Below are positions 14,963 through 22,485 of a stretch of DNA of 64,000 nt, one piece after another; within the stretch, counting starts at the first letter, position 1; the number at the start of each line of letters is the position of its first letter. Source of the stretch: Hyphomicrobium sp. MC1 (GTDB lineage Bacteria > Pseudomonadota > Alphaproteobacteria > Rhizobiales > Hyphomicrobiaceae); NCBI RefSeq assembly GCF_000253295.1, contig NC_015717.1, positions 4,216,001 through 4,280,000 of the forward strand. Reading direction: 5' to 3'. Position numbers and translations under genes: made by a program. The notes under the pieces were generated by a model. The model worked only from the letters and a program-made list of their open reading frames with translations. It did no database searches and was not told where the DNA came from.

Positions 14963-16987
14963 TCACGCCGTTTCTTTGAGATGTTGCACCATTGGCTTGT
15001 AGGGCTGGGCATCTGGAAATAGGCCTCGGCGCAAACCGTAGAGGCCGACTTGGGCAGTCCGCAGATCCCTGTCCTCGAACGATGCGATCAGGTCTAGCGT
15101 CTCGTCGATGGAGGCCAGCAGCTCTTGCGACGGGGTTTGACGCGTCGTCGAAAAATGCTGTGCGACGCCATCGAGGACCCTTCCCAGCGCGCGATGTATC
15201 GGCCGGGGTTGATCATGATCAATGCGACGCAGCTCGACGATGTTGATGCCGATGCGCACATCAGTCAGGAGCGCGGCTGTATCCTCCGAGTCCTCCGGAG
15301 GAAGCGCATCCAATCGCGTCGCGATAAGGCCGACGCGATCGAGCATCAAAGCGGCAAGCTTCAGGCTATCCTGTGCCTCCTTTTTTTGTGCCGCTCTGAC
15401 AAGTTCGAGGCGGTTTATTCGGCGCAGGCGTCGCGCGCTCCATGCCGTTTCCACGGTCCGCGTCAGTCTCGTTACGATGACTGCAATCCAGATTCCGACG
15501 ACAAACGAAATGGCGCCATTTGCGAAGGTGGCGAAATTGGCCTGATAGCTATTCTGAATGGCGATCGTGGACGCACCCACGACCGATCCGCCGATGCCCC
15601 ACATCGCCCATTTCGGCTGCGTCATTGCGATGCCGCAAAGAATAAGACCGGGAGCGAGGGCAAGCGCCAACGTTTCGAAGCTCGTCGCGCGTGGCAGAAG
15701 TGCGAAAAGATAGATGGCCGCTCCGATGATGCCGACGATTCCGGCATTGGCGAAGGTGATCATGTGCGGGGCTGGATCGTCCTGGGTCGCGAAGAAGCAC
15801 ATCGCAACTGCCGCCATCATCGCAGCCGATGAGCCATCGGGCCAACTCACCGCAATCCAAAAAACATTCACGGCCACAATCGCAATAAAGGTGCTGACGG
15901 CCGAGAGGCCGGCCATGGTGTGGTCACGGTGGCGAACGGTTCGCGCTTGCGTCGAATACCGGAAGGCGAGTTCCTCAGCCGGCGGCTCGCCCGTCGCCAC
16001 GGCACGCCGCAGCATCAGAAAATCCTGGCGTAGATCGACGTAATCAGACAGGCGTGCTGCCAGCGTCCTGCATGCCAGAACTTTTGCATCCGGGATTTTG
16101 ACCCCGGCCGGATCGGCTTCGCTGATCGCCTTGTGCAGGGTGGCTACCGCATTTGGATCGTCATTATCCGAGTTGGTCCAATCTTTGATGTCCTGCAGAA
16201 GCTTGCGCATCGAGTCAGGCAAGGCGTGTGCGCGCTCAAGATTGGTGACGCGATCCGATATCGTCGACACGATCGGCAGGAACATGAGCATATGCTGGCG
16301 CAACAGCATAAGTGCGCGTCTTTGCTCTTTACCGGTCGTATCCTCATGTTCGAGCGGGGTTATCAGTGCATCAAGCGCCACCGCACGCGCCGCAAGCCGC
16401 AATCGATCAGCATGGCTCTCGGCAAAACTCAGCGTGTTGCCGAGGACGCCGACAATCCAGTTCCGTGCGTCGGTTGCCCACGCGCCGAGCCGTGCCGCAA
16501 GTACGGGACGCACGGACTGCGGAAAAATCACCGAAGAAAAAACGGCCGCGCAGAGAATCCCAATCGAGATTTCCTCGGTACGCGCCAACGCAGCGTCGAA
16601 AATTGAACCAGGCGCATCGACCTCGGGAAAGCCGACCAGCGCTGCGGTATATCCCGCCAGCATCGGCATATAAGATGTCGATGTTCGACTGAGCAAAGAG
16701 ACATACAGGCAGACGGCGACCCAAAGCGCCATGGCACCGATCAACAGTTCGGGTGTGTTGACGAGATTGGGCACAATGGCGACGCTCGCCGCTGCTCCAA
16801 GCATCGTGCCAAGGACGCGAAAAAGCGCCTTCGAGAGTGTGGCGCCGACCAGAACCTGACTGGTGATATAGACGGTTGTCAGCGCCCAGTACGGGCGCGG
16901 CAGATCAAGCCACATAGCGATATAGAGCGCAGCGATCGCGGCGGCGAACGTCTTGAGCGCAAATATCCAGTCGCGCCAACCGAACAT
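14963..16987 (-). CDS. FUSC-family (aromatic acid/fusaric acid type) exporter
   Basis: This 674-residue inner-membrane protein has two clusters of about five to six transmembrane segments (residues about 10-150 and 350-500), each followed by a cytoplasmic helical domain. That layout is typical of FUSC/AaeB-type exporters, which usually export aromatic carboxylic acids or drugs. The N-terminal MFGWRDWIFALKTFAAAIAALYIA is characteristic. Its ATG overlaps the stop codon of the marR gene by one base (TAATG), so the two are translationally coupled and the regulator probably controls the exporter. No membrane-fusion (HlyD-like) partner is encoded next to it. The substrate is unknown. Confidence 0.82.
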   Translation of the reverse strand: MFGWRDWIFALKTFAAAIAALYIAMWLDLPRPYWALTTVYITSQVLVGATLSKALFRVLGTMLGAAASVAIVPNLVNTPELLIGAMALWVAVCLYVSLLSRTSTSYMPMLAGYTAALVGFPEVDAPGSIFDAALARTEEISIGILCAAVFSSVIFPQSVRPVLAARLGAWATDARNWIVGVLGNTLSFAESHADRLRLAARAVALDALITPLEHEDTTGKEQRRALMLLRQHMLMFLPIVSTISDRVTNLERAHALPDSMRKLLQDIKDWTNSDNDDPNAVATLHKAISEADPAGVKIPDAKVLACRTLAARLSDYVDLRQDFLMLRRAVATGEPPAEELAFRYSTQARTVRHRDHTMAGLSAVSTFIAIVAVNVFWIAVSWPDGSSAAMMAAVAMCFFATQDDPAPHMITFANAGIVGIIGAAIYLFALLPRATSFETLALALAPGLILCGIAMTQPKWAMWGIGGSVVGASTIAIQNSYQANFATFANGAISFVVGIWIAVIVTRLTRTVETAWSARRLRRINRLELVRAAQKKEAQDSLKLAALMLDRVGLIATRLDALPPEDSEDTAALLTDVRIGINIVELRRIDHDQPRPIHRALGRVLDGVAQHFSTTRQTPSQELLASIDETLDLIASFEDRDLRTAQVGLYGLRRGLFPDAQPYKPMVQHLKETA

Positions 16988-17475
16988 TACGGATTGGACC
17001 TGCGCTGGAGCTTGGCCGCGGGCCTCGTCTCTAAGATTTCGATGTAGTCTTGAATAGACTGGAAAACACGTAAGCAGGCTTCGAGATCAGCAGCAGGGAC
17101 ATCGGCAAAGACAACATCACGCAAATTCGCCAAGCTGGCCTCCAATTTGGAAAAGGCGGCTTGACCGGCCGGAGTCAGGCTCAATTGCTTGGCCCGGCGA
17201 TCGTTCGGATCCACCTGGCGCTGAATGAGGCCCATTGCGCAGAGTTGATCGAGGTGGCGAACAAGAGTGGGTCCTTCGACGCCCATCGCATCGGCAAGTT
17301 CGGTCTGCGTTTGCACGCCAAACCGGCCGAGAAGGATCACTGGCAGCGTTACGGCATCCGATAGTCCGTGAACGCTCGCTACCCCGTCAGCCAAGCGGCG
17401 CCAAAGGCGACTTTTTACATAAAGCTCCTGCGTGAAGGCGCGGCGGAGATGACGCGCCTCTTTGCTTGCTGCCAT
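16987..17475 (-). CDS. MarR-family transcriptional regulator
   Basis: This 162-residue winged-helix protein has the MarR core: the recognition helix region TELADAMGVEGPTLVRHLDQL and the wing with the conserved DPNDRRAKQLSLTPAG. Flanking helices form the dimer interface. Such regulators normally repress themselves and a neighbouring exporter, releasing DNA when a small, often aromatic, ligand binds. The gene is coupled to the FUSC gene through the TAATG overlap. Two near-identical operator-like repeats lie 26-52 bases upstream of its start, consistent with autoregulation. The ligand is unknown. Confidence 0.85.
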   Translation of the reverse strand: MAASKEARHLRRAFTQELYVKSRLWRRLADGVASVHGLSDAVTLPVILLGRFGVQTQTELADAMGVEGPTLVRHLDQLCAMGLIQRQVDPNDRRAKQLSLTPAGQAAFSKLEASLANLRDVVFADVPAADLEACLRVFQSIQDYIEILETRPAAKLQRRSNP

Positions 17476-17500
17476 GGAGACGATACCGACCAGGACATTG

Positions 17501-17527
17501 TTAGCTTGCTATCTATTAGCTTGCTAA
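17501..17527 (-). promoter_or_regulatory. Duplicated operator for the marR-FUSC operon
   Basis: Two copies of TTAGCTTGCTA (17501-17511 and 17516-17526, the second extended by one A) are spaced 15 bases apart. Each is itself a palindrome with arms TTAGC/GCTAA, complete in the second copy. Their place just upstream of marR fits two MarR dimers blocking the promoter. Confidence 0.6.
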
Positions 17528-17693
17528 TCATATGGTCCGTCGACGTCTACAAAAATCTGCGGACGGCGAAATCGTCCCACAGAACCAGAGCCGCAGTTTG
17601 CCTGCGCGTCGGGTCCTGGGGACACTTACAAAACATGAGGGGTCAGATTGGCGGCCCGTCGCCCTCAAAGGCGCTGGCGACAGATATGACGAA

Positions 17694-17770
<77 letters not shown>

Positions 17771-18357
17771 GGCTCTGGCCTTGCGGCCGCGCTTCGTCAG
17801 TTCGATTTCCCGGCCCTGCGGCGGGTGCCAAGAGCTATGCGGTCAGCGTTGGCGGAGGTCAAGCGCGGCTCATTGGAGGAGACCTTTGGCGCGATCCTTT
17901 CGTGAATTAGATCGCTTCCCGAACGCCTTGCGTGCTCGAATTTAACGTCAGCCACTTCTGGTTGAACTGCGTTTGAGGCCATAGCGGGGCCTGCGAAGAG
18001 GGCCGCTCGCGGCTTCATTGCAAGGCAGGGGAACAACTAACTGCTTCAGCTGCGAATAGCTGCCCCTGTCGACAGCCAGAAATAGCCAGCGGTCATGGTG
18101 CCGCGAGGGGCTTAACGGCAACGCTTTGAAACAAGATACGAAATGTTTCAAATTGCCTACTTCTCAAAATGCTTAACGTGGCCGACAGTGCGACATGGAA
18201 TGGCCGCGGACAGCACGCTGGCCGAAGGTGGGGAAGAAAACTCAACGTCATCTCTTTTATGGCGGGATATCCGAAGCATTCCGGTTGACGCACAACCTGG
18301 AAAATCGGACCTCCTGACTGACGTTGGGAAGTGGTCATGACGCGAGGGAATGCTCCG
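17771..18357. other. 587-bp intergenic region without a recognisable gene
   Basis: This region separates the tRNA gene (transcribed leftward) from the outer-membrane protein gene (rightward) and should contain both promoters. Short frames on either strand have no family resemblance or good ribosome-binding site. No clear hairpin, repeat or small-RNA signature was found by eye. Confidence 0.4.
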
Positions 18358-19047
18358 ATGAAAAAGTCACTGTTCGCGCTGGCCTTGTCGACCATTCTGT
18401 TGCCCGCGGGCGGCGCGATGGCTCAGAGCCTTCCCGAAGAGGTGAAACCCATCGGCAGCATGGACTACCCCTATAACCTCGTCGTTCCCAACTATGCCGA
18501 GAAGCCGCTCGCCTCGTCGTGGGAGGGTTTCTACTGGAAACCGTCGATCGGCTATAACACCATGTCGTTTAATCGGCTCGGCAGCGCTGATGGCATCACG
18601 CTCGGCGCCTCTGGCGGTTACGATTTCCGTTTTGGCAACATCATTTTCGGGCCGACCGCGGATTTGAGCTACGATTTCCTCTACGGCGACAGCTCTCGGG
18701 TAGACGGGATCTCGGGCTTCAAAGCGCATACCGACTTCGACGGATCGGTCGGCGCGCGGGCCGGTTTTCTTCTGTTCGATCGCACTTTGATCTACGCCAC
18801 TGGCGGTTATGCGTTTGCCAATTTGGAAGTGAGGAACGGCAGCCTCGGTGCGAGCGATACCAATATGCTGTCTGGATGGACCGCAGGCGGCGGCATCGAA
18901 TATCTTTGGAGCGACAGCAACAGTCTGCGTTTCGAATACAAACGGGTCGAATTCTCTGACGAGGGCTTTGATTCTCTGCCGTCAGGTTACAACGACGTAA
19001 GCGCCACCATGGACAAATTCAGCTTCGGCTTTGTTCATCGCTTCTGA
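18358..19047 (+). CDS. Outer-membrane beta-barrel protein (Omp25/31-like)
   Basis: The 229-residue product has a classical signal peptide (MKKSLFALALSTILLPAGGAMAQ). The rest looks like an eight-stranded barrel: alternating aromatic/Gly strands such as WEGFYWKPSIGYN, ITLGASGGYDFRFG, FLLFDRTLIYATGGYAFANLEV and NSLRFEYKRVEF, ending with the outer-membrane C-terminal phenylalanine (FSFGFVHRF). It matches small porin-family proteins of Hyphomicrobiales. ATG 18358 is preferred over the in-frame GTG 18331 and ATG 18337 because the signal peptide begins there and GAGGG lies upstream. It is monocistronic. A structural role in the outer membrane is the likely function. Confidence 0.8.
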   Translation: MKKSLFALALSTILLPAGGAMAQSLPEEVKPIGSMDYPYNLVVPNYAEKPLASSWEGFYWKPSIGYNTMSFNRLGSADGITLGASGGYDFRFGNIIFGPTADLSYDFLYGDSSRVDGISGFKAHTDFDGSVGARAGFLLFDRTLIYATGGYAFANLEVRNGSLGASDTNMLSGWTAGGGIEYLWSDSNSLRFEYKRVEFSDEGFDSLPSGYNDVSATMDKFSFGFVHRF

Positions 19048-19154
19048 GTTTCGCGATCGCACGCATCTCAGACGGGCCGCTTGACCGGTTCCCATAAACT
19101 TATCTTGTCTCGTCGCGCGCAACGCCAATCCGCTCTTGGCGAACAAGGGCGCGT

Positions 19155-20087
19155 GTGATCTCTCTTTGTGCCATGGCGGGGAGATGGTGGGCAGGATTGA
19201 TCGGCGCTGCGGGGCTTTTCGCTTCGCTTGGCGCCGTGGCCGAAGAGGCAAAGGCTCCGCCGCCGTGCACGCTTGAGCCAGGCCCCATCCGAACCGTCAC
19301 CAGAGTGATCGACGGCGAGACGCTCATCCTTGATGACGGCAAGGCCGTGAGATTGATCGGGGCGCTGGCACCGAGAGCACGCGATGCGGACGCTGATCAA
19401 GGCGCGTGGCCGCCTGAGGCCGATGCGGCCAAAGCGTTATCCGACCTGGTGCTGGCAAGGCGTGTGAAGCTGGCGTTTGCAGGGCGCCGGCTCGATCGTT
19501 ATGGCCGCGAGTTGGCACAAGTATTCGTCATCGACCACGGCCGGGAAGACTGGGTACAGGGCGCACTGTTGCGAGGCGGCTTTGCGCGCGCTTACGGATT
19601 GCCGGGAAGCTTTGCGTGCACGCACGAACTCATCGCTAATGAGGCCTATGCGCGGACGCGGCACCTGGGGCTTTGGCAAAACGGCATCTATCGCACGCTC
19701 GCCGCCGATCGGCCGGGCGAGATCATGAAGCGGCGCGGCAAATACGAGCGCGTTGGGGGAACGGTCGTTTCCATCGGGCGGACGAAGAGCGCGACGTACC
19801 TGAATTTCAGCAACGACTGGCGGAGCGACTTCACGGCGCGGATCGACAAGAAAGTTCTTGCGGCCAATCCGGACTTCGATCGCTCACTCGATGCGCTGAC
19901 AAATACCACTGTCGTCGTGCGCGGCTGGATCGAACGGCGCAACGGCCCACTGATCGATATCGCCGATCCGTCTCAGCTTGAAGCGGCAGACGATGCGGCA
20001 GCTTCACAGACAGAAGCTCCAAAAGAAGCGCGCCCGGCCCCGCCGGAAGGTGCGGAACCGAGCGCTGTAAACTTGAAGTCTCTTTGA
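19155..20087 (+). CDS. Secreted SNase-like protein with degenerate active site
   Basis: The frame opens at GTG 19155, with AAGGG upstream; ATG 19173 is an alternative. A signal-like segment (WWAGLIGAAGLFASLGAVA) suggests export. The SNase-like fold runs about 45-175 (RTVTRVIDGETLILDDG, RLIGALAPRA, RRLDRYGRELAQVFV), followed by a second beta-rich region to about 275 and an acidic, Pro-rich tail. The Arg of DRYGR is present, but the GIDAPE-like catalytic motif is GALAPR, losing the metal-binding Asp and the catalytic Glu. Nuclease activity is thus unlikely. This is the second SNase-like gene in the window. It converges on carD with 5 bases between them. Confidence 0.72.
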   Translation: MISLCAMAGRWWAGLIGAAGLFASLGAVAEEAKAPPPCTLEPGPIRTVTRVIDGETLILDDGKAVRLIGALAPRARDADADQGAWPPEADAAKALSDLVLARRVKLAFAGRRLDRYGRELAQVFVIDHGREDWVQGALLRGGFARAYGLPGSFACTHELIANEAYARTRHLGLWQNGIYRTLAADRPGEIMKRRGKYERVGGTVVSIGRTKSATYLNFSNDWRSDFTARIDKKVLAANPDFDRSLDALTNTTVVVRGWIERRNGPLIDIADPSQLEAADDAAASQTEAPKEARPAPPEGAEPSAVNLKSL

Positions 20088-20092
20088 CGCCG

Positions 20093-21130
20093 TTAAGCGG
20101 CTTCTTCCTCGACCGGCGCGTCAGCTTCCGCCAAGCGGCGGCCTTTGGCGCTCTTGGAGAGGATGTCCGTGATGCGCTGAACGGCGCCACGCTCGTCAAG
20201 CTTTTCGACGGCGGCGAGTTCACGGGCCATGCGGTCGAGCGCGTCTTCGTAGAGCTGACGCTCAGAGTATGACTGCTCGGGCTGCGCTTCGGAGCGATAG
20301 AGATCGCGAACAACCTCAGCGATCGCGATGAGATCGCCGGAATTGATCTTCGCAACGTATTCCTGCGCGCGGCGGCTCCACATCGTACGCTTGATGCGGG
20401 CGCGGCCCTTCAGCGTTTCCATCGCTTTCTTGACCTGGCCCTCGTCCGCCAGCTTGCGCATTCCGACGCTGGCCAGCTTGCCGGTCGGGACGCGCAGCGT
20501 CAGCTTCTCCTTGTCGAAGGTGATGACGAAGAGCTCAAGCGACATGCCGGCGATTTCCTGCTCCTCGATGCCGACGATGCGGCCGACGCCGTGAGCGGGA
20601 TAGACAATGAATTCGTTGGCTTTGAAGCCGTGACGCTGACTGACCGGCTTCTTCTGCACCGCAAGGATCTGGCGCGCTGCGGCAGATTTCTCAGCGGCTT
20701 CCTTCGGTGCAGCAGGCTGCTGTGTGCCAGCGACCGGAGCCGAAATCTTCTGGCTGGCGGCCTTGTGCGCATTTGCAGGCACGGCAACAGTGCGCTGAGG
20801 CGCGGCTGCAGCGGCGACCTTGGCGTTCAATTGAGCGGCGGCGATGTGCGGCGCGACCGGCGTCGGCCCTGCGACAGGCTTCTTGGCGGCCGGAGCTGCC
20901 TCGACCTTTACGGGCTTCGCCGCGACGGGCGCTGCCTTCCTCGTCGTCGTTACGGGTTTCGAGCTGGAGGTCGGCGCGAGCTTGGATTTCGTTGGCGGTT
21001 CGGCTTTGGCTTTGGCAGACGGCTTCGCGACCTTATTGGCGCTTGCGCTAACCTTCAAAGGCATGGACTTACGGACGGCACTTTTAGCTGCGGACTTGGG
21101 GCTGACCGGAGCTTTCTTCTTTTGAGCCAT
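20093..21130 (-). CDS. CarD-family transcription factor with long Lys/Ala-rich N-terminus
   Basis: Residues about 168-345 form a standard CarD/CdnL domain: the Tudor-like RNA-polymerase-binding part (FIVYPAHGVGRIVGIEEQ) followed by the helical DNA-binding part (KRTMWSRRAQEYVAKINSGD, RQLYEDALDRM). CarD binds the polymerase beta subunit and stabilises open complexes, often at rRNA promoters. Ahead of it lie about 165 residues rich in Lys, Ala, Pro and Ser (KKKAPVSPKSAAKSAVRKS and similar), resembling the tail of histone H1. That would bind DNA non-specifically and makes the protein nearly twice the usual length. The gene follows fdxA on the same strand after a long gap. Confidence 0.88.
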   Translation of the reverse strand: MAQKKKAPVSPKSAAKSAVRKSMPLKVSASANKVAKPSAKAKAEPPTKSKLAPTSSSKPVTTTRKAAPVAAKPVKVEAAPAAKKPVAGPTPVAPHIAAAQLNAKVAAAAAPQRTVAVPANAHKAASQKISAPVAGTQQPAAPKEAAEKSAAARQILAVQKKPVSQRHGFKANEFIVYPAHGVGRIVGIEEQEIAGMSLELFVITFDKEKLTLRVPTGKLASVGMRKLADEGQVKKAMETLKGRARIKRTMWSRRAQEYVAKINSGDLIAIAEVVRDLYRSEAQPEQSYSERQLYEDALDRMARELAAVEKLDERGAVQRITDILSKSAKGRRLAEADAPVEEEAA

Positions 21131-21598
21131 ATCGATCTCTCACTCTCGCATACTGGGCGTTGCCGGGGGGCCGGCTCTGCCGTCAGTCCGCCCTACCTTA
21201 AGGACGGAGCATCCGTGCCGCGGACGAGACGACGTCCGAACGGCACGCGCGCATTGATCCGTGCCTCGTCTTTACGAGAGGCCGTCCCCTGCGCGCTCAT
21301 TTGTGGCCTAGCTTCGCAAATCCCGTCCGACTCTGAATTGGCCCGTTGACGCCCCATAACGTCTTATTGGTTGCTGCTCTTCAGAGTTGAGCAGCCCCCT
21401 TTTGTTCGCGGCCGTTCCGGATTTGTGCAGACTTAACGCCATCGCAACTGATACTAACACAGTCTTGACGGTAATTGAAGGGTCGGGTTCTGAGACAATC
21501 TGGACGAGCTTAAGGCCGCATTTAAATTAACGCGCTAAACCAACAGCTTATGTAAGAGATACCCTAACGGGTTGCAAGAGGCGCCATTTGGCGCAAAA
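21131..21598 (-). other. 468-bp gap between fdxA and carD
   Basis: No gene is visible. It probably carries the carD promoter and leader. A 7-bp hairpin GCTGCTC/GAGCAGC (21373-21395) lies in the presumed leader. On the plus strand it is followed by CCCCTTTTG, so it could instead terminate an unknown plus-strand RNA. A possible minus-strand promoter (TTCAAT, 17-base spacer, TAGTAT) lies near 21450-21480; both calls are weak. Confidence 0.3.
21581..21594 (-). terminator. Short hairpin directly after fdxA
   Basis: GCGCC/GGCGC with a small loop lies a few bases beyond the fdxA stop codon. It is followed on the minus strand by CTCTTGC, so it is a weak terminator at best. Confidence 0.35.
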
Positions 21599-21937
21599 TC
21601 AATCCCCTGATCCCGGATTTGGTGAAAAATATTTTTCAAACTTGTTCGGCTCGTCTTTAACCGCATCGGCGTCGGGCAGCGCAGCCTTCTTGGCGGTGAT
21701 GTTCGGCCAAGCGTCCGCATACTGGCGGTTGAGCTCCATCCACTTTTCCATGTCTGGTTCAGTGTCGGGCTTGATAGCGTCGGCAGGGCACTCCGGTTCG
21801 CAGACGCCACAGTCGATGCACTCGTCGGGGTGAATGACGAGCATGTTCTCGCCTTCATAGAAACAGTCGACCGGACAGACCTCTACGCAATCGGTGTATT
21901 TGCACTTGATGCACTTCTCGTTGACGACGTAGGTCAT
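21599..21937 (-). CDS. fdxA: Seven-iron ferredoxin FdxA
   Basis: The 112-residue protein begins MTYVVNEKCIKCKYTDC, the signature of FdxA ferredoxins. The cysteine pattern Cys9, 12, 17, 21, 25 and Cys40, 43, 46, 50 supports one [3Fe-4S] and one [4Fe-4S] cluster. The long acidic C-terminus is typical. It is a cytoplasmic electron carrier. The start at 21937 has AGGAATT upstream; the in-frame extension to 21991 is not expected in the family. The order helicase, S4 protein, fdxA, carD on one strand recurs in related bacteria, to my knowledge. Redox partners cannot be inferred. Confidence 0.93.
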   Translation of the reverse strand: MTYVVNEKCIKCKYTDCVEVCPVDCFYEGENMLVIHPDECIDCGVCEPECPADAIKPDTEPDMEKWMELNRQYADAWPNITAKKAALPDADAVKDEPNKFEKYFSPNPGSGD

Positions 21938-22061
21938 TCGAATTCCTAATTCTTGTAACGGCCGACGCTCCAGCGTGGCGTCGCGAAGCAATCTCTGGTT
22001 CGAGCGGCGCCCTTATTACCATAGGCACAACGGCTGCCTAGGTGGACCGGGCGTCACAGTT

Positions 22062-22481
22062 TCAGTCCCGTCCCCTGAATTTGTCGATCAGACGCCGTTC
22101 GCGCTTCGTCGGCCGGCCGCTACCTTCGGGACGGGATGGCACCTGCACGACAATATCGCTTCCGCTCGCCTCCGGCACTCCCCCCGGAGCTGGCGGCAAC
22201 TGCCGGGGTGTTAGGTCACGATAAAGCGCCTGGGCCTCGGGAGCCGGACCACGCCTAGCGCCAATGCCGAGGATCTCGACACTGATGACGCGGGGGCCAA
22301 GCGAGAGGGTCAGGACGTCGCCCGGCCTCACGATTGTACTCGCCTTATCGATCTTCACACGGTTGACGCGCACCTTGCCACGTTCAATCAGCGCCTGCGC
22401 CAATGTCCGGGATTTCGCAATCCGGGCAAACCACAGCCACTGGTCGATCCGCTGCAGCGCGGCGCGATCCGCGTCCGGCAT
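22062..22481 (-). CDS. S4-domain RNA-binding protein (Hsp15-like)
   Basis: The 139-residue protein has an N-terminal S4 domain (RIDQWLWFARIAKSRTLAQALIERG, then KVRVNRVKIDKASTIVRPGD), as in heat-shock protein Hsp15/HslR, which recycles stalled 50S subunits carrying nascent chains. The C-terminus is basic (RPTKRERRLIDKFRGRD). It starts four bases after the stop codon of the Suv3-like helicase, so the two RNA-related genes are very likely translated together. The start at 22481 is chosen for this spacing; the longer frame would run into the helicase. The exact ribosomal role is inferred from the family. Confidence 0.82.
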   Translation of the reverse strand: MPDADRAALQRIDQWLWFARIAKSRTLAQALIERGKVRVNRVKIDKASTIVRPGDVLTLSLGPRVISVEILGIGARRGPAPEAQALYRDLTPRQLPPAPGGVPEASGSDIVVQVPSRPEGSGRPTKRERRLIDKFRGRD

Positions 22482-22485
22482 CTCG

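Noticed and set aside
21373..21403. Hairpin GCTGCTC/GAGCAGC as a plus-strand small-RNA terminator
   Set aside because: The T-run is only four bases after CCCC, and no plus-strand promoter was found. It was kept only as a note in the carD upstream region.
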